A DNA stretch of 64,000 nucleotides from Phenylobacterium sp. Lineage in GTDB: Bacteria > Pseudomonadota > Alphaproteobacteria > Caulobacterales > Caulobacteraceae. The DNA lies in the NCBI RefSeq assembly GCF_016124325.1, contig NZ_WGNY01000020.1, positions 1 to 64,000 on the forward strand, written 5' to 3'. The position numbers were made by a program, and so were the translations under genes. Below the pieces are notes generated by a model. It was not told where the DNA came from. It worked only from the letters and a program-made list of their open reading frames with translations, and did not search any database. Of the stretch, positions 7,883 to 15,097 are shown one piece after another. Numbering within the stretch: the stretch's first letter is position 1; every line of letters begins with the position of its first letter.

Positions 7883-8500
7883 TCAGGGTTCTCCTCCCGC
7901 CGTCCGCGCCAGGCGTTCGGTAAACGGGGACCGGGCGGCAAATGACAGGCGCGCGCGCTGTGGTTGACCGAAACAGGCGACCTGCTGACCCACCCGGCGC
8001 AGCTGTTCCTCAACCCCCGGATCGGAGCAGGCGCCCTCCGAGAACAGCCCCGGCGTGGTCTGCAGGGCACAACCATAGGGCGTCGCCCAACCCCGCAGCG
8101 CGTGGGTGATCGACCGCAGCATCTCCATGGTCGCGACCGCGGCTTGGTAACCGAAACCGAGGCCGATGCAGCCCACCGGAACGCCGTCGAAATAGGCCCG
8201 CGCATCGCACGCCATGTCTTCGGTGTAGTCGAGGGCGTTCTTCACGAGGCCCGACACGGCGCCGTGGTAGCCAGGGCTGGAGATGATCACCCCGTCTGCC
8301 GACCGTAGCGCGGCGACTAAGGCCGCGGCCTCCGCCGACCGCTCCGCGATGTGAGGCTCATACAACGGCAGCCGCAGTTGCTCGCCCGAGAAGCAAAGGA
8401 TTTCCGCGCCGTACGCGGCGGCCTCGTCCAGCGCGATGCGGAGGGCGACCTCGGACGACGAGCCGCTGCGCAGGGTTCCACCCACTCCAACCACAAGCAT
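7883..8500 (-). CDS. NADPH-dependent FMN reductase (flavodoxin-like)
   Basis: The product is 205 aa. It has the flavodoxin-like FMN reductase fold: N-terminal VGVGGTLRSGSSSEVALRIA phosphate loop, the SPGYHGAVSGLVKNALDY motif that contacts the isoalloxazine, and the C-terminal GWATPYG segment. The start at ATG 8500 is chosen because GGGAG sits six bases upstream; ATG at 8506 is too close to that site. It very probably supplies reduced flavin to the two luciferase-like monooxygenases of this region, which lack their own reductase domain. It heads a minus-strand operon with TetR, GST and the GlcG-like gene. Confidence 0.85.
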   Translation of the reverse strand: MLVVGVGGTLRSGSSSEVALRIALDEAAAYGAEILCFSGEQLRLPLYEPHIAERSAEAAALVAALRSADGVIISSPGYHGAVSGLVKNALDYTEDMACDARAYFDGVPVGCIGLGFGYQAAVATMEMLRSITHALRGWATPYGCALQTTPGLFSEGACSDPGVEEQLRRVGQQVACFGQPQRARLSFAARSPFTERLARTAGGEP

Positions 8501-8555
8501 GAACATCTCCCAGGTTGACCAGCTCCCTCCTGGAGCCGGCTTGCGTCGTATTTAG

Positions 8556-8576
8556 ATTATGATATCGTATCGTAAT
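8556..8576 (+). promoter_or_regulatory. Putative TetR operator, copy B, in a divergent promoter region
   Basis: ATTATGATA, then TCG, then TATCGTAAT: the best copy of the 9-3-9 inverted repeat. It lies between the divergent FMN reductase (start 56 bp to the left) and quinone oxidoreductase (start 85 bp to the right) genes, so one bound dimer could control both directions, including the TetR gene itself. Confidence 0.65.
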
Positions 8577-8660
8577 GAAACTATCACTGCGACGCAATCA
8601 GATTGTTGACCCCCCTCCGCGACGGACCGCCCGCCCCTTGCGAACAGAGGGGCCAGCGTT

Positions 8661-9653
8661 ATGAAAACACATGCCTTTCAGCTGACGCAGGTCGGCGGGC
8701 CCGACGTCCTTCGTCTCTCCGGACTTGATCTCCGGTCGCCAGGTCCGCTCGAGGTCCGGCTGCGGCAGGAGGTCGTCGGCTTCAATTTCATCGACATCGC
8801 GCATCGCTCGGGGCGCTACCCGCTGCGCCTTCCTTCGGGAATCGGCATGGAGGCCGCCGGGGTGGTCGAGGAGGTCGGCGCCGAGGTCACGGACCTGAAG
8901 ATCGGCGATCGGGTCATCTACAAGATGCAGCTCGGGGCCTATGCCGAGCATCGGAACGTCGCAGCCGAACAGCTGGTCGTCATTCCGCCAGGCCTGCCCA
9001 CGGAGCTCGCCGTGGCGGCCTTCACGAAGGGCCTGACCGCAGAGTTCCTTCTGCGCCGGGTCCACGCGGTCCACCCCGGTGAGACCCTGCTGGTGCACGC
9101 CGCCGCCGGCGGCGTGGGCGGTTTCCTGACCCAGTGGGCGAAGCATCTCGGCGCGAAGGTGATCGGGATCGTCGGCAACGAGGAGAAGGTGGCGATCGCC
9201 CAGGCCCAGGGCTGCGACGCGGTCATCACAGCCGCACCGTCCGAGCTCTCCCGGGCCGTGCTGGACGCCACGGACGGGCGCGGCGTCGACGTCGTCTACG
9301 ACTCGACCGGCCGTGACACCTTCAACGCGTCGATCGACTGCCTTCGGCCGATGGGCCTGTTCGTCAGCTATGGCAGCGCCTCGGGCCTGATCGATCCAAT
9401 CGATTTCAGCGGCTTGGCGGCGCGGGGGGCGCCGTTCCTGACCCGCGTCTCGATCGCCAACTATTGCGCCACGCGGGCTGAACTCGTCGCCGGTGCGGCA
9501 CAGGTCTTCGACCTGGTGCTGCAGGGCGTCGTGGAGCCGCGGATCTCGCACCGGTACCGCCTTGAGGACGCCGCCGACTGCCACGCCGACGCCGAAGCCC
9601 GCCGGCACGCCGGATCGGTCGTGCTCCTGACGCCGCACCACAGCCCAGCGTGA
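8661..9653 (+). CDS. Zinc-independent quinone/enoyl oxidoreductase (MDR superfamily, Qor-like)
   Basis: A 330-aa medium-chain dehydrogenase/reductase. It has GroES-like N-terminal segments (FNFIDIAHRSGRYPL, IGMEAAGVVEEVG) and the NADP-binding HAAAGGVGG motif (~146-154). The C-terminal half carries VDVVYDSTGRDTF and ends with the usual RHAGSVVLLTP. Structural-zinc cysteines are absent, placing it with quinone oxidoreductase and zeta-crystallin. It probably reduces an alpha,beta-unsaturated carbonyl. It is the first gene of the only plus-strand operon of the catabolic region, followed by the thiolase. Confidence 0.85.
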   Translation: MKTHAFQLTQVGGPDVLRLSGLDLRSPGPLEVRLRQEVVGFNFIDIAHRSGRYPLRLPSGIGMEAAGVVEEVGAEVTDLKIGDRVIYKMQLGAYAEHRNVAAEQLVVIPPGLPTELAVAAFTKGLTAEFLLRRVHAVHPGETLLVHAAAGGVGGFLTQWAKHLGAKVIGIVGNEEKVAIAQAQGCDAVITAAPSELSRAVLDATDGRGVDVVYDSTGRDTFNASIDCLRPMGLFVSYGSASGLIDPIDFSGLAARGAPFLTRVSIANYCATRAELVAGAAQVFDLVLQGVVEPRISHRYRLEDAADCHADAEARRHAGSVVLLTPHHSPA

Positions 9654-9702
9654 GCCGAGGCTCGCACTTCTGACCACAGACACACTGAAAAAGGGGACGC
9701 CT

Positions 9703-10932
9703 ATGACTGAGGCATGGATCATTGACGCGGCGCGTACGCCGCGCGGAATCGGAAAGGTTGGCCGGGGCGCCCTGACCCATATCCATCCGCAGCGGCTGCT
9801 CTCGGCGGTGCTGCGAGAACTCGCGGACCGCAATGGGCTGGATTGCGGCGACATCGACGACGTGATCGCGGGGTGCAGCACCCAATGGGGCAAGCAAGGG
9901 TCGTGCATCGCCCGCATGGCGGCGCTCGACGCCGGCTTTCCCGACACCGCCGCAGGTTTCTCGCTCGACCGCTTCTGCGGATCCGGACTCACCGCCGTAA
10001 ACCTGGGCGTCATGGGCGTGATGTCTGGCATGCAGAACCTGGTGCTCGCCGGCGGCGTGGAATCCATGTCGCACGCCTGGGGCCTGCGGACCGATCCGTA
10101 TCTCGACTCCGGCAACGAGCACCTCCGGGAGCTCCACCCCCAGACGCACCAGGGCATCTGCGCGGATCTGATCGCCACCCTGGAGGGCATCACCCGGGAG
10201 GACGCCGACAGCCTTGCGGTAGAGAGCCAGCGCCGCGCCGACGCCGCAATCAAGGCCGGGCGCTTCGGGAAGAGTCTCGTGAGCATCTACAACGACGACG
10301 GCACGCTGGCGCTCGATCATGACGAGTTGCCGCGCCCGGGCACCACGGTCGAGGGGCTGGCGCAGCTCGGCCCCGCCTTCGCGCGCAGCTACGAGGAGCC
10401 CCTCGAGGAAGGCGGGATGTCCTATGCCGACATGGTTCGGCGCGGATATCCGGACGTGAAGATCCAGCACATCCACCACGCCGGCAACTCCTCCGGCGTG
10501 GTCGACGGGGCGGCAGCCGTCGTGCTCGCCTCGCCGGAATACGCCAAGGCCCACGGCCTGAAGCCGCGCGCCCGGGTGCGCGCCGTCGCGACCGTAGGCG
10601 ATAGTCCCGAACTCATGCTGAATGCCCCGATCCCCGCGTCCAAGCGAGCCCTGGCGCTCGCCGGCATGACCCTGAAGGACATCGACCTCTTCGAGGTCAA
10701 TGAGGCGTTCGCCGTCGTCCCCCTGAAGTTCATGCGGGACCTCGACATCGACCCCGCAGTGATCAACGTGAACGGCGGCGCCATGGCGCTCGGCCATCCG
10801 ATCGGCGCCACGGGCGCCATCATCCTGGGCACGTTGCTCGATGAGCTGGAGCGCCGCGATCTTAGTGTCGGCCTGGCGACCCTGTGCGCCGGCGGCGGAA
10901 TGGCCCCGGCCGCGATCATCGAGCGGATGTAG
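9703..10932 (+). CDS. Thiolase (acetyl-CoA C-acyltransferase)
   Basis: A 409-aa thiolase with all catalytic elements: nucleophilic Cys92 in LDRFCGSGLTAVN, the VNGGAMALGHPIGATG block with the active-site His, and Cys of LCAGGGMA near the C-terminus. It cleaves a 3-ketoacyl-CoA to release acetyl- or propionyl-CoA, the last step of a beta-oxidation sequence. The matching acyl-CoA dehydrogenase, hydratase and dehydrogenase genes lie at 23-27 kb. It starts 49 bp after the oxidoreductase; a strong GC hairpin follows its stop. Confidence 0.92.
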   Translation: MTEAWIIDAARTPRGIGKVGRGALTHIHPQRLLSAVLRELADRNGLDCGDIDDVIAGCSTQWGKQGSCIARMAALDAGFPDTAAGFSLDRFCGSGLTAVNLGVMGVMSGMQNLVLAGGVESMSHAWGLRTDPYLDSGNEHLRELHPQTHQGICADLIATLEGITREDADSLAVESQRRADAAIKAGRFGKSLVSIYNDDGTLALDHDELPRPGTTVEGLAQLGPAFARSYEEPLEEGGMSYADMVRRGYPDVKIQHIHHAGNSSGVVDGAAAVVLASPEYAKAHGLKPRARVRAVATVGDSPELMLNAPIPASKRALALAGMTLKDIDLFEVNEAFAVVPLKFMRDLDIDPAVINVNGGAMALGHPIGATGAIILGTLLDELERRDLSVGLATLCAGGGMAPAAIIERM

Positions 10933-10940
10933 GATGTAAA

Positions 10941-10968
10941 GCGCCGCCACCCCTGGGGGTGGCGGCGC
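10941..10968. terminator. Bidirectional hairpin between convergent operons
   Basis: A perfect 13-bp stem, GCGCCGCCACCCC (10941-10953) with GGGGTGGCGGCGC (10956-10968), sits between the thiolase stop on the plus strand and the MFS stop on the minus strand. There is no T-tract, but the position and strength suit a terminator for both sides. Confidence 0.7.
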
Positions 10969-10991
10969 GAGCCTGCGGAACCTGCCGGGCT

Positions 10992-12392
10992 CTACTTCCA
11001 GTCGGCGGCCAGCTTGAGCGCCCGCTTGTAGGGCTTGATCCCGGCCAGCGCTGCCGTGGCGCCCGCCAGGAGCATGACGGGCACCGTCACGGCGAGCGGC
11101 AGGCTAAGGTCGCCGTCGCCGCGGATGATGAAGTCACTGGTCGCCGCGACGATGGTTGGCCCGCAGCCGAAGCCCACCAGCGCCACGACGAGCTGATAGA
11201 TGGCGGAACCCAGGCCCCGCAGCCCCGGAGGATTGAGTTCCAGGACACCGGCCGGACCGAGCGACGAGCACGCCGACAAGCAGAAGGTGCACAGGGCCAG
11301 GCCGGCCAGGGCGGCGGCCGGGTTGGGGCCCAAGGCGAACACCAGGCTCCCCGGGATGGCGCCCAGCCCGACAGTCACGAAGACCACCATCCTTGCCGCG
11401 ACCACGCCGCGGCGGATGAGCGCGTCCGAGGCCGCGCCGGCCGCAATGGCGCCCAGAGTGCCGAAGAGGATGATCATCGAACCGATGACCAGGCCGGCCT
11501 GACCGGCGGGAATTCCGAACTCGCGCCGGGCGTGCTCGGGGGCCCACGCCAGCATGGCGTAGAGGGCCATGGCCAGCAGGCCGCCGGTGAGGTGGTGCGC
11601 CGCCACGCCGCGGAAGGCGCTGCGGTAATGCTGGCGCGCGGCGCTCCAGGGCACCCTGGCGGCAGCGGCCTGCTTCTGGCGCCCCCTGCGCGGCTCGTAG
11701 AGCATCAGCGCCATCAGGCCGAGCAGCAGGCCGGGCGCCCCGACGACAAAGAACGCGAAGCGCCAGGGCTCGAGCGAGCCGAGCAATGGAAGCTGGATCG
11801 GTCCGGCGTTGGACAGCGCACCGACGATGAGACCGCCCGCCACCAGCGCCCCGCCCATCCCGACGTAGCTGCCGGAGGCGAACACGCCCAGGGCCAGCCC
11901 CCGCTGCTCGGGCGGGTAGTAGTCACCCATCAGGGAGTAGGTCACCGGGATGGCCGTGGCTTCGCCCACCCCCACGCCGACCCGGGCCAGGAACAGCTCC
12001 ACGAAATTGCGGCTGTAACCGCACAGGACCGTCAGCACGCTCCAGATCGCGACCCCGCCGGCGATGATCAGGCTGCGGTTACCGCGGTCGACCCATCGTC
12101 CGACGGGAATTCCGAGCGTGGCGTAGAGGAGGGCGAAGGCCAGTCCGTGGAGCAGGCTGAACTGGGTGTCGGTGAGGTTCAGGTCGGTCCGGATCGGGCC
12201 CACCAGCAGGCTCATGATCTGGCGGTCGATAAACGACGAGGCATAGATCAGGAACAGGATGAAAACGCCGAACATGGCGACGGGCGCGGGCGGATACACC
12301 TGCCGCGCCGCCGTCGCCTGGACACCGTCCGCCGCCGACCGGGGCTGCGCCCGGGACAAGTCGGGATCGATCGTGACCGGAATATCAGACAT
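10992..12392 (-). CDS. MFS transporter (inner-membrane uptake)
   Basis: The product is 466 aa from ATG 12392. It is a 12-segment major facilitator. The first segment is FGVFILFLIYASSFIDRQ and the loop 2-3 signature is GRWVDRGNRSLIIAGG. It resembles the sialate/aromatic-acid:H+ and spinster-like MFS proteins common in TonB-rich catabolic clusters. Its start overlaps the racemase-like gene by 8 bp. As the last gene of the long operon that also holds the TonB-dependent receptor, it is the likely cytoplasmic-membrane partner for the same substrate. Confidence 0.9.
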   Translation of the reverse strand: MSDIPVTIDPDLSRAQPRSAADGVQATAARQVYPPAPVAMFGVFILFLIYASSFIDRQIMSLLVGPIRTDLNLTDTQFSLLHGLAFALLYATLGIPVGRWVDRGNRSLIIAGGVAIWSVLTVLCGYSRNFVELFLARVGVGVGEATAIPVTYSLMGDYYPPEQRGLALGVFASGSYVGMGGALVAGGLIVGALSNAGPIQLPLLGSLEPWRFAFFVVGAPGLLLGLMALMLYEPRRGRQKQAAAARVPWSAARQHYRSAFRGVAAHHLTGGLLAMALYAMLAWAPEHARREFGIPAGQAGLVIGSMIILFGTLGAIAAGAASDALIRRGVVAARMVVFVTVGLGAIPGSLVFALGPNPAAALAGLALCTFCLSACSSLGPAGVLELNPPGLRGLGSAIYQLVVALVGFGCGPTIVAATSDFIIRGDGDLSLPLAVTVPVMLLAGATAALAGIKPYKRALKLAADWK

Positions 12393-13044
12393 GGGAAAAT
12401 CTTCGCTTGAAATGACTGACCATCGAGTAGGCTGGCGCGAGAACGGGCGGCGAGCGGTCGCCCACCAGCCGCAGGACCGAGCCCATTGTGAATTGGCCCA
12501 AGAGGATCGCGTCGACGTCCGACACCTCCGCGACCGCCTCGGCGATAAGGCGGTCCTGGCGGGCCCGGTCACCGTCGCGGTAAAGGGCCTCGAGCGCGTC
12601 CGGAAGGCTCCGCTCGCGTATCTCGTACGAACGGTCGGAGCGCGCCGCCGCCTGCCGGACATCTGCCGCGAGCGCCGTGACGGCTTCGGGGGCCGTGGAC
12701 AGCAGGTAGAGGCGCGATCCCAGGGCCAGCCCCTCCTCGATCATCGCCTCGAACGAGGTGAGCACCGGGACCGGAATGGTCTTTCGCGCCTCGATCACGG
12801 CGGGCCCGAACACCGAGCCGGTGAAGGCGATGGCCTGGACGCCCGACTCCACGCTCAGCTCCATCAGCCGGCGTATGCGTTGGACGCACCCGGCGGGGGG
12901 CACGCGCTCGGCGCCCAGCGCTTCGTAGAGCGCCTCGTCGATGATCGAGAGGTGTTTCGCCTCCGGCCATCGGTCCTCGAATGCGGCGTCGACCACCTCG
13001 CTGGTCAGCTGCGTGGGTGAGATCACGCCAATCTTGACCGTCAT
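12385..13044 (-). CDS. Aspartate/glutamate racemase-superfamily protein with altered catalytic positions
   Basis: The product is 219 aa, Asp/Glu/hydantoin racemase fold. It shows tandem pseudo-symmetric Rossmann-like domains, with GVISPTQLTSEVV at the start and VDAILLGQFTMGSVL near residue 190. The ATG at 13044 is chosen because GGGAGG lies 9 bases upstream, whereas the GTG at 13050 is only 3 bases away from it. The superfamily includes maleate isomerase and arylmalonate decarboxylase. Relatives have a catalytic Cys in a T-C-S motif, but here it reads FTGSVFG, so Cys is replaced by Gly, and the second position is Gln. Racemase activity is therefore doubtful; a lyase-like or binding role is possible. 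Confidence 0.75.
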   Translation of the reverse strand: MTVKIGVISPTQLTSEVVDAAFEDRWPEAKHLSIIDEALYEALGAERVPPAGCVQRIRRLMELSVESGVQAIAFTGSVFGPAVIEARKTIPVPVLTSFEAMIEEGLALGSRLYLLSTAPEAVTALAADVRQAAARSDRSYEIRERSLPDALEALYRDGDRARQDRLIAEAVAEVSDVDAILLGQFTMGSVLRLVGDRSPPVLAPAYSMVSHFKRRFSHV

Positions 13045-13073
13045 TCGCACGAACCTCCCAGGCGCCGCGGCCC

Positions 13074-14171
13074 CTATTGGACGCTTGCCCTGTTGATCTG
13101 CGGGAGGACCTCGGTGGCCATCAGTTCCATGGAACGACGGGCGAGCTTCGGATCCACCCAGTCGAGCCCCGCGTAGACGATCTCGCCGAAGTCCCCGATC
13201 TCCTCGCGCATCGCCAGGATCTGCTCGGCGACCTGGTTGGGAGTCCCGTGGATGACGACATTGTCCAGGACGTGGTCGACGGTGATCTCGTCGTCCGGCT
13301 GCTCTCGATCGGTCTTGAACACCTCGTGCCGGCCCACGCTCTTCAGCTTGCGCAGGAGGTGGGCGTAGTAGAACCGGTACGGGCTGCTGGCGCTATCGCG
13401 GCCGTACTCGCGCGCCGTCGCCTCGTCGTCCGCCACGAAGATCGTCCTCGCCACGCGCCAGTGGTCCGGTGACGCCGTCTCGCCCGCCTGTCGCTTGCCC
13501 TCCGCGAAGTTGTCCCAGTGCGATCTCAGCCACTTGGTGAGCAGGAAGTTGGCCGACAGCGGGTGGAAATCGGCCTTGCCCATGGCGATGACGCCCTTGG
13601 AGAACGGGGCGACGACGGTGCCGACGATCTCGGGCCGGGGCGTCTGCAGCGGCTTGCCGAAGTAGCCGATGCCGAGCTCGGCCGACAGGGTCTTGCGGGT
13701 GGACACCTTGTAGCGATTGTTCGGCAGATCGATGTCGTACGGTGCTTCGCCCGCCCAGATCGCGAGGATCACGTCGATCGCCTCGGCGAACATCGCGTTG
13801 CGGTCCTCGCCGAGTATGCCCAGCACCTCGGCGTCGGTGGGCAAGGCCCCCGGGCTGATGCCCAAGATGAAGCGTCCGCCGGCCAGGTGGTCCAGCATGG
13901 CCGCCTGCGCGGCGATGAGCGCCGGATGGGCGTGGGACAGGTTGGTGGTCCCGGTTCCCAGCTTGATCTGCTTGGTGGCGTGGACCAGGCTCGACAGGAA
14001 GAGCATGCTGTTAGTGATGTTCTCGTACTTGTCCGTCACATGTTCGCCAATGAAGGCGTCATGGAAGCCAAGTTGATCTGCCAGGATCACCGCTTGGCGA
14101 TCCTCCTCCAACGTTTCCGCCCACGGTCTGCCCAACGGATGGACGGGCATGGAGAAATAACCGAGTTTCAT
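13074..14171 (-). CDS. Luciferase-like FMN-dependent monooxygenase (LLM class), first copy
   Basis: A 365-aa TIM-barrel flavin monooxygenase of the bacterial luciferase superfamily. It starts MKLGYFSMPVHPL and carries the TNLSHAHPALIAAQAAMLDHLAGGR block (split here over the barrel strands ~75-105) and FILGISPGA. It resembles the limonene monooxygenase/alkanal monooxygenase branch. It needs FMNH2 from a separate reductase, very likely the enzyme at 7883-8500. It lies between the alpha/beta hydrolase and the racemase-like gene, so its product may be an ester, lactone or ring-opened amide that the hydrolase handles. Confidence 0.88.
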   Translation of the reverse strand: MKLGYFSMPVHPLGRPWAETLEEDRQAVILADQLGFHDAFIGEHVTDKYENITNSMLFLSSLVHATKQIKLGTGTTNLSHAHPALIAAQAAMLDHLAGGRFILGISPGALPTDAEVLGILGEDRNAMFAEAIDVILAIWAGEAPYDIDLPNNRYKVSTRKTLSAELGIGYFGKPLQTPRPEIVGTVVAPFSKGVIAMGKADFHPLSANFLLTKWLRSHWDNFAEGKRQAGETASPDHWRVARTIFVADDEATAREYGRDSASSPYRFYYAHLLRKLKSVGRHEVFKTDREQPDDEITVDHVLDNVVIHGTPNQVAEQILAMREEIGDFGEIVYAGLDWVDPKLARRSMELMATEVLPQINRASVQ

Positions 14172-14221
14172 TTCACACTTCCAGTTGCAGGAATCTTACG
14201 AGCCGTCGGTGCTGGCCCTCG

Positions 14222-15004
14222 TCAGGCCAGGAATTCGGAAATCACCCGGTTGAAGGCGGCGGGTTGCTCGACGTTCGGCAGGTGCGCCGCGTCCGGGACC
14301 TCGGCGTAGGTCGCGCCGGGGATGGCGGCGGACATCCGCTTGAGGATTTCGGGGTGCGGGAGGTCCTCGCCGCCGGACAGCAGCAGCGTGGGCGTGGTGA
14401 TCTGTCCCAGGCGCGGGCCGAAGGCGAGGTTCTGGATCGCCCGGGCGCAGCCCACATAGCCGTTGACCGAAGTCCCCCGGATGATCTCGCCGATGGCGCT
14501 CATTACCTGCGGGTTGGCCGTCCGGAACTGCGGCGTGACCCACTTCTCGAGCGTTCCGTCCACGACCGCGCCGGCGCCGGACGCGGAGACCTGCGCAATA
14601 CGCATGTCCCAGAGCGCGCGGAAATCATCTGACGAGTCCGCCCGGCAGTCGCACAGCACGAGCTTGTCGAGCCGCTCACGGTGGTTCAGGGCCAGCCCCT
14701 GCCCGAGCATTCCCCCCAGCGACAGGCCGATGAAATGGCTGCGCACGGCGCCGACGGCGTCCCACAAGGCGACCACGTCGTCGCCCAACCGCTCCACGGT
14801 GAACTCGGCATGCGCGGCCCGGCTGCGGCCGTGGCCGCGGGTGTCGTACTGCAGCACCTGGAAATCGGGGGCCAGGTGTTCGGCGAGCGCGTCCCACAGG
14901 GTCATGTCACCGCCCAGGGAGTGGCTGACCGTGACCCACGGCTTCCCCGCCCTGCCGCGGACCGTATAGTTCAGCGTGGCGCCGTCGACGTCGATGCTCG
15001 GCAT
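14222..15004 (-). CDS. Alpha/beta hydrolase, 3-oxoadipate enol-lactonase-like
   Basis: A 260-aa alpha/beta hydrolase starting at ATG 15004, which has an excellent GGAGGA ribosome site. The nucleophile elbow is GLSLGGML (GxSxG), the oxyanion His-Ser is in VSHSLGGD, and the catalytic His is in DAAHLPNVEQP. The length and motifs are those of the PcaD/enol-lactone hydrolase subgroup, so a lactone or ester substrate is plausible and fits the Baeyer-Villiger and luciferase-like enzymes in the region. Confidence 0.85.
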   Translation of the reverse strand: MPSIDVDGATLNYTVRGRAGKPWVTVSHSLGGDMTLWDALAEHLAPDFQVLQYDTRGHGRSRAAHAEFTVERLGDDVVALWDAVGAVRSHFIGLSLGGMLGQGLALNHRERLDKLVLCDCRADSSDDFRALWDMRIAQVSASGAGAVVDGTLEKWVTPQFRTANPQVMSAIGEIIRGTSVNGYVGCARAIQNLAFGPRLGQITTPTLLLSGGEDLPHPEILKRMSAAIPGATYAEVPDAAHLPNVEQPAAFNRVISEFLA

Positions 15005-15097
15005 TGTCTCCTCCAACTCGTACCGCCCGGGAGCCACCGGCGCCCGCGGGGCCTGACTGCGGGGGGCGGCGCACACGCCGCCCCCGGTCTCGATCGC

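Noticed and set aside
10884..12410. 508-codon plus-strand frame opposite the MFS gene
   Set aside because: Shadow of a GC-rich membrane-protein gene; composition Gly/Gln/His/Arg-rich with no domain.
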